Part shown: positions 44,227-53,166 of the stretch, piece by piece | Layout of the letters: each line of letters begins with the position of its first letter | Position numbering within the stretch: position 1 is the stretch's first letter | Assembly (NCBI GenBank): GCA_002309415.1 | Contig: DBXC01000006.1 | Coordinates: 185,526 to 249,525, forward strand | DNA from: Dehalococcoidia bacterium UBA1222 | GTDB lineage: Bacteria; Chloroflexota; Dehalococcoidia; Dehalococcoidales; UBA1222 | DNA length: 64,000 bases | Direction of reading: 5' to 3' | Notes under the pieces: generated by a model | Seen by the model: the letters and a program-made list of their open reading frames with translations, nothing else | What the model was told of the DNA's origin: nothing | Databases searched by the model: none | Translations under genes and position numbers: made by a program

Positions 44227-45480
44227 ATGAAACAAACATTATCTGAAAAGATCTTGTCTCGAAAAGTAGGGCATGACGTACACGCAGGTGAGATAGCTGT
44301 ATGTCCTCTTGATCTTGCTTTCGTTCAGGATACCACTGGTCCTCTCACTGTACGTGAGTTCCTGAAGAGTGGTTTTACTAAATTAGCTAATCCCCAGCGA
44401 ACGATTCTTTTCTTGGATCATGCTGCACCTAGTTCCAATGCTCAGATCTCAACAGATCATCTCCTTCTTAGACAGTTTGCTAAAGATATGGGATGCATCA
44501 TCTCTGATGTCGGAAACGGTGTATGCCATCAGATCGTAGCAGAACGATTCTCTAGACCTGGCGATATCATCATCGGTGCTGATTCACATACCGTGACCGG
44601 TGGTGCCATGTGTGCATTCTCAACCGGAATGGGTTCTTCCGATGTAGCAGTCGGTTTCGCACTTGGAAAGACCTGGTTTAGAGTTCCCGAAACTATCCGA
44701 ATCGAACTTACAGGTGATTTTCAGAAGAATGTTTATCCTAAAGACCTCATTCTTCACCTGATCGGGCTCATGGGAGCTGATGGTGCAACTTATAAAGCAC
44801 TTGAATTCGGCGGTCCCTCCGTCAGAAATATCCCCATGACCGGACGACTTGCTATTTCGAACATGGCAGTCGAGGCAGGCGCTAAGGTAGGTCTTTTCCC
44901 ATCTGACGATTTAACTAAAGAATTCCTTGAAGCACGGGGCAGAGGCGAAACATGGATTCCCTTAGATGCTGATCCCGATGCTGAATATGAGAGAGTTATT
45001 AAGATCGATCTTTCAACACTTGAACCTACAGTATCAAAGCCTCATACAGTAGATAATACTTCTACTGCCAAGGAATTGAGCGGTACACATATCGATCAGG
45101 TCTCCATCGGTACTTGTACCAACGGCCGAATCGAAGATCTTGCAATTGCCGCTAATATCCTTAAAGGCAAACACGCAGCTTCTGGTACCAGACTGGTCGT
45201 GACTCCTGCATCCAAACAGATACTCCTCGATGCAATCGAATTAGGTTACATTACTACTCTTGTAGAAGCCGGTGCTCTCATCATGCCTCCTGGCTGTGGA
45301 GCATGTCTCGGTCTCCATCAAGGTGTTCTCGGTGACGGAGAGGTTTGTCTTTCGACCGCTAACAGAAACTTCAAAGGCCGTATGGGTAATCCCAACGCCT
45401 TCGTCTATCTTGCCAGTCCTGCAACGGCGGCTTACAGTGCGATTTTCGGTGAGATCCGAGATCCCAGAGAGGAGGCATAA
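44227..45480 (+). CDS. Aconitase-family (LeuC-type) hydro-lyase large subunit
   Basis: The [4Fe-4S] large subunit of a LeuC/homoaconitase-type isomerase, 417 residues. The cluster cysteines fall in SIGTCTNGR (about 296-304) and MPPGCGACLGLHQG (about 356-369). LeuD is a separate gene two bases downstream, and an isocitrate-type dehydrogenase follows. That pairing suggests citrate/isocitrate (or homocitrate) rather than isopropylmalate as the substrate, because leuA and leuB are absent. The ATG at 44227 follows AGAGG; an earlier in-frame ATG at 44194 has no site. Confidence 0.9.
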   Translation: MKQTLSEKILSRKVGHDVHAGEIAVCPLDLAFVQDTTGPLTVREFLKSGFTKLANPQRTILFLDHAAPSSNAQISTDHLLLRQFAKDMGCIISDVGNGVCHQIVAERFSRPGDIIIGADSHTVTGGAMCAFSTGMGSSDVAVGFALGKTWFRVPETIRIELTGDFQKNVYPKDLILHLIGLMGADGATYKALEFGGPSVRNIPMTGRLAISNMAVEAGAKVGLFPSDDLTKEFLEARGRGETWIPLDADPDAEYERVIKIDLSTLEPTVSKPHTVDNTSTAKELSGTHIDQVSIGTCTNGRIEDLAIAANILKGKHAASGTRLVVTPASKQILLDAIELGYITTLVEAGALIMPPGCGACLGLHQGVLGDGEVCLSTANRNFKGRMGNPNAFVYLASPATAAYSAIFGEIRDPREEA

Positions 45481-45482
45481 TC

Positions 45483-45974
45483 ATGCAGGGTAGAGCTTTT
45501 AAATTCGGAGACAGCATCTCCACTGATCATATCGTTCCCGGCAGACTTGCTCATCTGAGGAGCAATCTCCCTGAATTAGCTAAACATGTCCTCGAGGATG
45601 CAGATCCAACATTTGCATCCCGTGTACAGCCCGGCGATTTCGTTGTTGGCGGTAATAACTTCGGTCTTGGTTCATCCCGAGAACATGCACCTTTAGTTAT
45701 TAAGATGTCCGGTGTTAGCGCCGTACTTGCTAAGAGCGTAGCACGTATCTTTTTCCGAAACGCCATTAATCGCGGTCTTCCTGTACTTCTTTGTGATACA
45801 GATAAGATCGACGATGGTGACACTCTTGATGTCGATATGGCCGCAGGAATCGTCACTGATGTCACTAAGAACATCACTCTTACTTTTACTCCGATTCCTC
45901 CAGCTATGCTTAAGATCCTCGATGAGGGCGGTCTTATTCCTTATATTCAGAAACATGGAGATTTTGAGATTTAA
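45483..45974 (+). CDS. Aconitase-family (LeuD-type) hydro-lyase small subunit
   Basis: The 163-residue swivel subunit paired with the gene upstream. Key features are DSISTDHIVPGR (about 8-19), VGGNNFGLGSSREHAP (about 57-72) and a terminal region around AGIVTDVTKNITLTF. The LeuD-type loop GSSREHAP is the specificity-determining substrate-binding segment. Its stop overlaps the start of the dehydrogenase gene (TAATG). Confidence 0.92.
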   Translation: MQGRAFKFGDSISTDHIVPGRLAHLRSNLPELAKHVLEDADPTFASRVQPGDFVVGGNNFGLGSSREHAPLVIKMSGVSAVLAKSVARIFFRNAINRGLPVLLCDTDKIDDGDTLDVDMAAGIVTDVTKNITLTFTPIPPAMLKILDEGGLIPYIQKHGDFEI

Positions 45975-47056
45975 TGAACAAGATACACAATATTACGCTA
46001 ATTCCCGGTGACGGCATCGGACCAGAGATCACTGAAGCTACGAAAAGAGTAGTGGCAGCATCTGGTGTTGATATCGTTTGGGACGAAGTACAAGCTGGCG
46101 CTGATGTCATGGATAAATATGGCACTCCGCTTCCTCAGCATGTACTTGATTCTATAAAAACTAACAAAGTAGCTCTTAAAGGTCCTATCACTACTCCAGT
46201 TGGATTTGGATTCAGATCAGTAAACGTTGCATTACGACAGGCTCTCGATCTCTACGTTTGTCTAAGACCATGCAAACTTTATCCGGGCATCAAATCTCGA
46301 TTTGAAAAGGTCGATCTTGTGATCGTTCGTGAAAACACTGAAGACCTTTATGCCGGTATCGAGTATGAGAAGGGACAACCGAATACTCTTGAACTCCTCT
46401 CTAAACTTAAGGCTGATGGTCATGTCGTTAAAGAAGATTCAGGTATCAGCATTAAGCCTATCTCTGAATCAGGCAGCCGACGTATATTGGATTGGGGCTT
46501 TAAGTATGCTCTAAGAAATAACCGCAAATCTCTTGTTGCTGTTCATAAAGCAAATATCATGAAATTCACTGATGGTATGTACCTTGCAGTAGCTAGAGAA
46601 GTTGCTGAAAAGTATCCTCAGATCGAATTCAAAGATCTGATAGTGGATAACATGTCGATGCAACTCGTAACTTGTCCTGAAAAATATGAAGTTCTCGTCC
46701 TTCCTAATCTATATGGAGATATTCTTTCCGACCTGTGTTCCGGTCTAATCGGCGGTCTTGGTGTTGCACCTGGTGCCAATATCGGTGATGAATACGCATT
46801 GTTTGAACCCACTCATGGTTCTGATCCCAGAAACAAGGGCAAATATATCGATAATCCCATTGCTCAGATGCTTTCTGCTGTCATGATGCTCCGCCATATC
46901 GATGAGAATGATGCAGCAGATAGAATCGAGAATGCTATCTCAGCTGTCCTTGAAGAGGGCACATCTTTGACTTGGGATCTCCTTCCCGAAGAGAAACGAG
47001 ATCAGGCAGTTGGAACTTTAGAGATTGCTGAAGCCATTGTTAGAAAGATGAAATAA
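45974..47056 (+). CDS. NAD-type isocitrate dehydrogenase (beta-decarboxylating dehydrogenase family)
   Basis: A 360-residue beta-decarboxylating dehydrogenase. The substrate-specificity stretch VIVRENTEDLYAGIEYE (about 115-131) is typical of isocitrate rather than isopropylmalate dehydrogenases, which usually have REL.GG. DNMSMQL and GSDPRNKGKYIDNP-type features are also present (cited in part). The NAD versus NADP choice was not resolved by eye. Together with the preceding LeuC/LeuD-type pair it would convert citrate to 2-oxoglutarate for glutamate synthesis. Homoisocitrate is an alternative. Confidence 0.85.
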   Translation: MNKIHNITLIPGDGIGPEITEATKRVVAASGVDIVWDEVQAGADVMDKYGTPLPQHVLDSIKTNKVALKGPITTPVGFGFRSVNVALRQALDLYVCLRPCKLYPGIKSRFEKVDLVIVRENTEDLYAGIEYEKGQPNTLELLSKLKADGHVVKEDSGISIKPISESGSRRILDWGFKYALRNNRKSLVAVHKANIMKFTDGMYLAVAREVAEKYPQIEFKDLIVDNMSMQLVTCPEKYEVLVLPNLYGDILSDLCSGLIGGLGVAPGANIGDEYALFEPTHGSDPRNKGKYIDNPIAQMLSAVMMLRHIDENDAADRIENAISAVLEEGTSLTWDLLPEEKRDQAVGTLEIAEAIVRKMK

Positions 47057-47096
47057 TTTTCTTTTTTTTTCTGTTAAAAGGTTAGAAGGTGAACAA

Positions 47097-47432
47097 ATGG
47101 AAGATTGTTTGTTTTGTAAGATTATAAAAGGTGATATCCCCAGCACTAAAGTGTATGAAGATGAACTCGTATATGCCTTCCGTGACATCAATCCTAGAGC
47201 ACCTGTACATGTCCTCGTTGTCCCGAGAAAACATATTTCGACATTAAATGATCTTCAGCCTGAAGATGAAATGCTCATGGGGCATATCGCTCTTACCACT
47301 AAGAAAATCGCAGAATCAGAAGGTATTGCTGAATCAGGATATAGGACCGTATTCAACTGCGGTAAAGACGGCCGTCAGATGGTGATGCACATACATTGCC
47401 ACGTACTTGGCGGCAAATTACTTCACGAGTAG
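47097..47432 (+). CDS. HIT-family (HinT-like) nucleotide hydrolase
   Basis: A 111-residue histidine-triad protein, probably a purine nucleoside phosphoramidase. The triad HIHCHVLGG is at about 99-107. The N-terminal CLFCKIIKGDIPS zinc-type motif (4-16) is also characteristic. The start has AAGGTGA. It is at the end of the operon; its last 15 nt overlap the converging NUDIX gene. Confidence 0.95.
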   Translation: MEDCLFCKIIKGDIPSTKVYEDELVYAFRDINPRAPVHVLVVPRKHISTLNDLQPEDEMLMGHIALTTKKIAESEGIAESGYRTVFNCGKDGRQMVMHIHCHVLGGKLLHE

Positions 47433-47951
47433 TTTGTTCTGGACCATACAGAGCGCGATAAATGATTTGGCGTCCTCGATCTCGCGGCGCCTGATCATGT
47501 TTGCGAATTCATCGTAGGGTACTTTGATGACTTCGATGTCGTCGGTATCTTCGGCGTGCAGTCTGGATTCCACAAGGTTAGATGCAACATAGATATGCAG
47601 ATATTCGTTAGTGAAACCCGGGGCAGAATAATAACCGCCCAGTTTCTTGATGACTAACGGTTTATAACCGGTCTCTTCCTGCATCTCTCGTACTACCGTC
47701 TCATCTGGATCTTCGCCCGGTTCAACGCATCCGGCAGGAATCTCTAAGAGTTCTTTCATAAGAGGATGTCGCCACTGTTTTACCAAAAGAACATTTCGTT
47801 CATCATCGAATGCCAATACGGCTACAGCTTCGGAATGTTCGATCACTTCGCGGGTAGTGACTGTGCCGTCCTGCTGTTTGATGGTATCGATACGGAGATG
47901 TACTGCTGCTCCGTCGAATGCTCTTTCTGATTTTAAGATCTCTGGTTTCAT
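47418..47951 (-). CDS. NUDIX hydrolase, ADP-ribose pyrophosphatase type
   Basis: A 177-residue NUDIX enzyme. The Nudix box is GCVEPGEDPDETVVREMQEETGY (about 74-96, cited in part). The KQWRHPLM element and the proline about 15 residues after the box (YYSAPGF) are typical of ADP-ribose pyrophosphatases. It overlaps nadK by 4 nt, which fits a link to NAD(P) turnover. Confidence 0.92.
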   Translation of the reverse strand: MKPEILKSERAFDGAAVHLRIDTIKQQDGTVTTREVIEHSEAVAVLAFDDERNVLLVKQWRHPLMKELLEIPAGCVEPGEDPDETVVREMQEETGYKPLVIKKLGGYYSAPGFTNEYLHIYVASNLVESRLHAEDTDDIEVIKVPYDEFANMIRRREIEDAKSFIALCMVQNKLLVK

Positions 47952-48775
47952 AGTCTTGTCCTCAGTTTAGTAGTCAATGTCTCAAAGAAGTTATCTTCCC
48001 CGAAACGGATGAACCTTACTTTAAGATCGCTCATCCTGACATTGAATTTTGTCCTATCAACAATAGGCAGATTGATATGACCATCGATATTCATTGTGCA
48101 GGTATATCCTGAGAATATTTCGATCTCGATAATTGAATCGGCTGATAGAACTACAGGATGATTGAATGTCAGATGGGGTGCAATACCGACGATCTGTAAG
48201 TTTTTGGACGAAGGATGCATCACAGAACCGCCACAGGCATAGGTATATCCGGTCGAACCAGTAGGGGTAGAGCAAACGATACCATCAGATTTAAGGTAAG
48301 TCAGCTTCTGTCCGTTAACCACGACGTTAAGACCCAAAAGACGGGCCATTTCACCGCGTGCTATTACGACATCGTTCAAAGCATGGAAAGACTGTAATTC
48401 TTCATCTGGCTGCTTTACATCTACGTCGAGGATACACCGTTCATCTAACCTATAATCACCGTCGAGGATTCTTTCCAAAGCTTCATCAACTTTAGACTGG
48501 GGGATTTCTGTCAGGAATCCTAATGTACCATGGTTGATACCGGCGATAGGAACATTGTAGTTAGCAGTTATCTGAGCAGCACGAAGAACAGTTCCATCGC
48601 CACCGGCAGTGATAACGATATCGGATTCTTTGACTTTAGGTTCGAATTCTGTGGATTCCCAGGCAGACTGGGTCCAGCAGGAACAACCTTTTTTTGTAAG
48701 GTATTCTTTGACATATTCGGCCTGTTTAACAGCGCCTTCATTATGAGGATGGTAGATGACTCCGAATCTTTTCAT
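47948..48775 (-). CDS. nadK: NAD kinase
   Basis: Phosphorylates NAD to NADP. The 275-residue protein has the GGDGT catalytic motif (about 58-62) within ITAGGDGTVL, and the STPTGSTGY segment near 166-174. The start ATG at 48775 has only a weak AAAGAT site. It is translationally coupled to the NUDIX hydrolase gene. Confidence 0.97.
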   Translation of the reverse strand: MKRFGVIYHPHNEGAVKQAEYVKEYLTKKGCSCWTQSAWESTEFEPKVKESDIVITAGGDGTVLRAAQITANYNVPIAGINHGTLGFLTEIPQSKVDEALERILDGDYRLDERCILDVDVKQPDEELQSFHALNDVVIARGEMARLLGLNVVVNGQKLTYLKSDGIVCSTPTGSTGYTYACGGSVMHPSSKNLQIVGIAPHLTFNHPVVLSADSIIEIEIFSGYTCTMNIDGHINLPIVDRTKFNVRMSDLKVRFIRFGEDNFFETLTTKLRTRL

Positions 48776-48815
48776 ATCTTTATTCTACTCCTCGATAGTC
48801 GAATAGATATAAAAA

Positions 48816-48892
<77 letters not shown>

Positions 48893-48956
48893 GCGATGCA
48901 TAGATTATTTAACTACAATCGGAATAGGCGGTCAAATTAGACAGAAGAATTAAATA

Positions 48957-49523
48957 CTATTCGTTAGCTGATTGATCATCTGCGCGTTTGATCTTTTTCC
49001 TCATGATATAGAAGATGGCAAGACCAATTAATACTACGCCTGCGATGATTGCGCCGATCCATCCAAGTAAAGACAAGGCAGTGACGATGATTCCAGAGAT
49101 CATAACGCCTAACAAAATGCAGAAGAAAGTCTTTCTTCTGCCAAAATTGAATAGTTTGGCAGCTATTGATGCGGTCCATGCACCGGTAACAGGTAAAGGA
49201 ATAGCAGTAAAGATCGTAAGGCCGATCTCCTGATATTTTTCTACTCGCTCAACTTTAGCGGTCGTCTTCTCAAAGATAAAATCGAAGAATCGTTTACAAG
49301 CTGGAATATGAGAGAAGACTTTTACAACAAGATCCATGAATATGAGGATGATAGGTACGGGAAGCATATTGCCAATAACAGCAATGAAATAGACCTCATA
49401 CCATGGAAGGTCGGCAGCGATACCGATGGGTATAGCACCCCTCAGCTCCAGAATTGGGATCATAGAACCGATAAAGACGACAAGTTCGGGTGCAATATCA
49501 AGGCTTTGAAGGAATTCGCTCAT
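48957..49523 (-). CDS. COG2426-like small multidrug-export membrane protein
   Basis: A 188-residue membrane protein of the COG2426/PF06695 family with about four to five helices. The motif GSMIPILELRGAIPIGIA (about 18-35) is the family hallmark. The product is annotated as a small multidrug exporter, but substrates are unproven. It follows the CsoR-like regulator gene by two bases and is the last gene of a three-gene operon with the ion permease. Confidence 0.85.
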   Translation of the reverse strand: MSEFLQSLDIAPELVVFIGSMIPILELRGAIPIGIAADLPWYEVYFIAVIGNMLPVPIILIFMDLVVKVFSHIPACKRFFDFIFEKTTAKVERVEKYQEIGLTIFTAIPLPVTGAWTASIAAKLFNFGRRKTFFCILLGVMISGIIVTALSLLGWIGAIIAGVVLIGLAIFYIMRKKIKRADDQSANE

Positions 49524-49525
49524 AT

Positions 49526-49951
49526 CTATTTAAAGAACGTATCGATGGACTTTTCAAATTCCTCTAGTGTCTGCATGTCGCCATAAGCCATGGCATGTGT
49601 GATGCAGTGTTCGAGGTGTTCATTGATAATGGATTTACCGAGGTTATTGATGGCTGCTCTAACAGCAGAGAGCTGAATGAGTACTTCAGAACAATCTTCA
49701 TCATTGTCGATCATGACCTGGATATGCTGAAGATGACCGATAGCCTTTGCGATTCGATTTGTCTGTCGTTTTTTCTCTTCCTTGGAGTGATGATGATGAG
49801 GTACATTTTCATTCTCATCAAGATGTTCGTGAACGTATCGTTCTAATTCGCCTTTATCATTAAAGCGGATGTGCTCATGTTTATGTCTCTCGATATGATC
49901 ATCATGCTCGTGGATAGCATTAATAAGATTGTTTTCTTTTTCTTTAGCCAT
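49526..49951 (-). CDS. CsoR/RcnR-family metal-sensing repressor with His-rich N-terminus
   Basis: A 141-residue repressor. Residues 60-141 form the all-helical CsoR/RcnR core. The Cu(I) ligand set Cys87, His112 and Cys116 (DCSEVL and EHLEHC) is intact, arguing for copper or another soft metal. The first 56 residues are an unusual extension with 12 histidines, including HHHH at 52-55, which could bind Zn, Ni or Cu. It is 12 nt downstream of the ion permease gene and two bases before the COG2426 gene, suggesting it autoregulates this operon. Confidence 0.9.
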   Translation of the reverse strand: MAKEKENNLINAIHEHDDHIERHKHEHIRFNDKGELERYVHEHLDENENVPHHHHSKEEKKRQTNRIAKAIGHLQHIQVMIDNDEDCSEVLIQLSAVRAAINNLGKSIINEHLEHCITHAMAYGDMQTLEEFEKSIDTFFK

Positions 49952-49963
49952 TTCTATTCACCT

Positions 49964-51211
49964 CTAAGCTATAAACAATGATAGCAGTTTGAAATAAACA
50001 ATATAAATCAAGGATTGCGTTACACATATAGGGAAGCCTATTTTGAAGAAATCCCAGAATGATATCACTATTCCTTCACGTTCGCCTTGCTGTATCACGA
50101 TCACATTACTGGCAGCTCCAATAACAGTCAGATTTCCAGCTAATGTACTGCCCGCCAGTAAAGCCATATAGGATAGTATCCCAGCTCCGGTTGTCTCAAG
50201 GATAGGGAGATAAAGGGTGACCAAGGGTACATTCGATATCAGTTGACTGATCAGGAGACCGATCATATATACAGTCGTCGTGTCGTTGACATTACTAGGA
50301 AGATTTGTAATCAAGTCCTGCATAACCGAAGAATCCCAGACGGCTTTCATCAATATGAACATGGAACAAAAGAAAACCAGCGTGCGCCAGTCGATTTCTT
50401 TGATGACCTTAAATCTCTCATGAGAAAACAGAACAATAGGAATTGCTCCTGCAATCGCAATATACATGAATTTAAAATCAAACGAAGGCACAAGATAATT
50501 GAGAATTATCTTCAGTACTATAAGTAATAGCATCAGAATGATGCTTATCCTCGAAATGTGATAGAGCTTGATGTCTTTGATATAGCAAACAATATCAGCA
50601 TCCAGCATTATCGGATGTTTGGGTATCAGTCTCCTTATAAAGAAGAAGATGAAAGCTACAGAAAGTGTAGTCGGAACGATCTGATAAACAAAGAATTCTA
50701 TGAAAGCATTACTGAAGACCGGAGCTGAAGCAATAAGAAGATTTTGGGGGCTACCGATTGGGCTTAGTAAACAAAGGCTTGTGATAGAAACAGCAAGAGT
50801 CAGCAGGAGTACTTTGGCATCTACTCCGCAATTCTTATACAAAGCAAAACACAAAATCGAACCTACGATGGCAATCGTATCATTGGTGAAGATCATTGAG
50901 AATACACCGACTGTCAGAATGAAAACAAATAATAATGAATCTGTACTCTTGGTCTTTCCAAAGATATGATGTGCAAGATCTAGCAGATATCCGCTGTCAT
51001 TCATAGCGTTTCCGACAATGAACATACAGAAAAGCAGGATTATCACATCGAAATCGATAGCATGGAATGCATCGATAGGGGTTATCTGCAAAGTAACGAG
51101 GGCTGCAATAGCTCCGATGAGCATGATCAGCCATATCTCAAGTCTTATCTTTATCAGTGTCCGTACGATAATGAGAAGCAGTACGACACCGAGTATTATC
51201 AAAGGAATCAT
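49964..51211 (-). CDS. ArsB/NhaD-like (ion transporter superfamily) permease
   Basis: A 415-residue membrane protein with about 11-12 helices. Features of the IT superfamily are LLFCMFIVGNAMNDSGY (about 58-74), a TNDTIAIVGSI motif near residue 112 and the mirrored SNVPLVTLYLP segment near 313. These are shared by ArsB arsenite, NhaD sodium/proton and citrate transporters. The substrate cannot be fixed. It leads the operon that includes a CsoR-like repressor, so a metal or oxyanion link is possible. Confidence 0.85.
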   Translation of the reverse strand: MIPLIILGVVLLLIIVRTLIKIRLEIWLIMLIGAIAALVTLQITPIDAFHAIDFDVIILLFCMFIVGNAMNDSGYLLDLAHHIFGKTKSTDSLLFVFILTVGVFSMIFTNDTIAIVGSILCFALYKNCGVDAKVLLLTLAVSITSLCLLSPIGSPQNLLIASAPVFSNAFIEFFVYQIVPTTLSVAFIFFFIRRLIPKHPIMLDADIVCYIKDIKLYHISRISIILMLLLIVLKIILNYLVPSFDFKFMYIAIAGAIPIVLFSHERFKVIKEIDWRTLVFFCSMFILMKAVWDSSVMQDLITNLPSNVNDTTTVYMIGLLISQLISNVPLVTLYLPILETTGAGILSYMALLAGSTLAGNLTVIGAASNVIVIQQGEREGIVISFWDFFKIGFPICVTQSLIYIVYFKLLSLFIA

Positions 51212-51246
51212 ATATTTCCTGTAGTCACTATGTAATGCGACATCAA

Positions 51247-51275
51247 TTGTACGATATTTTGTCTTAAATTATAAT
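51247..51275 (+). promoter_or_regulatory. Promoter predicted to give leaderless dxs mRNA
   Basis: A perfect TATAAT (51270-51275) with a weak TTGTAC -35 (51247-51252) at 17 bp. Seven bases separate the -10 from the dxs ATG at 51283, so transcription should start at or next to the start codon. No Shine-Dalgarno site exists upstream. Confidence 0.6.
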
Positions 51276-51282
51276 TACGTAT

Positions 51283-53139
51283 ATGGCTGATTTACTTGAT
51301 AAGATCAATGATCCGAAGGATCTAAAAAAGCTCTCTGAAAAGGATCTTCCGAAGCTTGCTGAAGAGATCAGACACGAGATAATCGAAACCGTAAATCAGA
51401 CCGGAGGACACCTCGCATCATCGCTTGGTGCGGTAGATCTTACCATCGCTCTACATAGAGTCTTTAATGCTCCGAAAGATAAGATCATCTGGGATGTCGG
51501 ACATCAGGCTTACGCACATAAGATTCTGACCGGACGCCGTGAAGCATTCCACAACCAGCGACAATACAAAGGCATTTCAGGATTTCCTAACAGAGATGAA
51601 AGCGTCTATGATTCTTTCGTAGCAGGGCATGCATCTACATCAATCTCAGCAGCAGTCGGCATGGCTGTGGCTCGAGACATGAATAAAGACGACTATAAAG
51701 TCATCGCCGTGATAGGCGACGGTTCGATTACCGGCGGTATGGCATATGAAGCCCTTAATAACGTACTTTCTTCAGATACCAAAATTATCGTAATCCTGAA
51801 CGATAACGGCATGTCGATCTCTCCGACAACAGGCATCTTCTCTAAAGTCCTAGGAAAAGTCAGATTCGATTATCACTACTATAAAGGTGAAGAGCAGGGA
51901 AAAAAGATTTTCAATTCTAATAGGCCCGGCCGTGCTATCTGGGGATGGATGCGCAAAGTTAAACGTTCAGTTAAGAGCTATATTCTTCCAACGACCTTAT
52001 GGGAAAACCTGGGTTTGGCATACCTCGGCCCGGTAAATGGCCACAATATCAAAGAGCTTGAGAGTGCATTCAAAAAGGCTCGTGACTATGATAAGAAATC
52101 AGTACTCATCCACGTGATCACAACAAAAGGCAAAGGTTATAAACCAGCCGAAGATGATCCGTCTAAATATCACGGAGTATCTCCAGCAGGCAGCAAACCA
52201 CGAACAGCTCCGACATATTCGCAGGTATTTGCTGATACCATGCGTGACATCATGGAAAAAGACGATAAAGTCGTCGTGATAACTCCTGCCATGCCGGATG
52301 GCAACTGTTTGACTGATCTGCAGAAAGAATTTCCGACTAGGATCATGGATGTTGGTATCTGCGAACAGCATGCCGTAACTTTTGCAGCCGGTCTTGCTAC
52401 TGAAGGCATCAAACCAGTTGTGGCAATCTATTCGACTTTCCTACAGAGAAGCTTCGATCAGATCATACATGATGTTGCTTTACAGAACCTTCCTATTACA
52501 TTCGCTGTAGACCGCGGAGGTATAGTGGGTGATGACGGCAAAACACATCAGGGCATATTTGATCTGTCTTATTTATCTCTTGTTCCTAATCTTAACGTAG
52601 CTGCTCCCAGAGATGAAAATATGCTGAGACAGTTACTTTATACGTCTGTTTATAAATCTAACCATCCTATGGCAATCCGTTATCCGAGAGGATCAGCTAT
52701 TGGTGCTGAAATCCATAAGGAATTCAAAGCACTTCCCATCGGAAAAGCTGAAGTATTATCTGAAGGAAAAGATATCACTATCGTTCCCATCGGTTTTTGT
52801 GTAAACGAGGCAATGGAAGCATCTAAGATGCTGAAAGAAAAAGGGTTTGACGCAACCGTAATCGACCCAATATTCGCTTCACCAATCGATATCGAGACGA
52901 TTTCATCATCAGTTTCGAATACTAAACTTCTTTTGACTGTTGAAGAGAACGTTTTAGCTTCAGGTTTTGGAGCTAACCTTGTCGAAAAACTGAAGAACCT
53001 TGATATCGAATTTAGATCTCATTCATTGGGTATCAAGGACGAGTTTGTTGAACATGGCCCCCAGTCCATACTTCGACATTATTACGGAATTGACCGTGAC
53101 GGCATATTTGCTGCCGCACTTGAATTGCTTTCAAAATAA
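51283..53139 (+). CDS. dxs: 1-deoxy-D-xylulose-5-phosphate synthase
   Basis: The first enzyme of the MEP isoprenoid pathway, a thiamine-diphosphate enzyme joining pyruvate and glyceraldehyde-3-phosphate. The 618-residue protein has GHQAYAHKILTGR, the ThDP motif GDGSITGGMAYEALNN (about 147-162), and the transketolase C-domain around YSTFLQRSFDQIIHD near 382. The start ATG has no Shine-Dalgarno site and follows a promoter so closely that the message may be leaderless. It lies upstream of glycolytic genes that share glyceraldehyde-3-phosphate. Confidence 0.98.
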   Translation: MADLLDKINDPKDLKKLSEKDLPKLAEEIRHEIIETVNQTGGHLASSLGAVDLTIALHRVFNAPKDKIIWDVGHQAYAHKILTGRREAFHNQRQYKGISGFPNRDESVYDSFVAGHASTSISAAVGMAVARDMNKDDYKVIAVIGDGSITGGMAYEALNNVLSSDTKIIVILNDNGMSISPTTGIFSKVLGKVRFDYHYYKGEEQGKKIFNSNRPGRAIWGWMRKVKRSVKSYILPTTLWENLGLAYLGPVNGHNIKELESAFKKARDYDKKSVLIHVITTKGKGYKPAEDDPSKYHGVSPAGSKPRTAPTYSQVFADTMRDIMEKDDKVVVITPAMPDGNCLTDLQKEFPTRIMDVGICEQHAVTFAAGLATEGIKPVVAIYSTFLQRSFDQIIHDVALQNLPITFAVDRGGIVGDDGKTHQGIFDLSYLSLVPNLNVAAPRDENMLRQLLYTSVYKSNHPMAIRYPRGSAIGAEIHKEFKALPIGKAEVLSEGKDITIVPIGFCVNEAMEASKMLKEKGFDATVIDPIFASPIDIETISSSVSNTKLLLTVEENVLASGFGANLVEKLKNLDIEFRSHSLGIKDEFVEHGPQSILRHYYGIDRDGIFAAALELLSK

Positions 53140-53166
53140 TATAGATAGAGGGAGAGGGTGTTTCAA

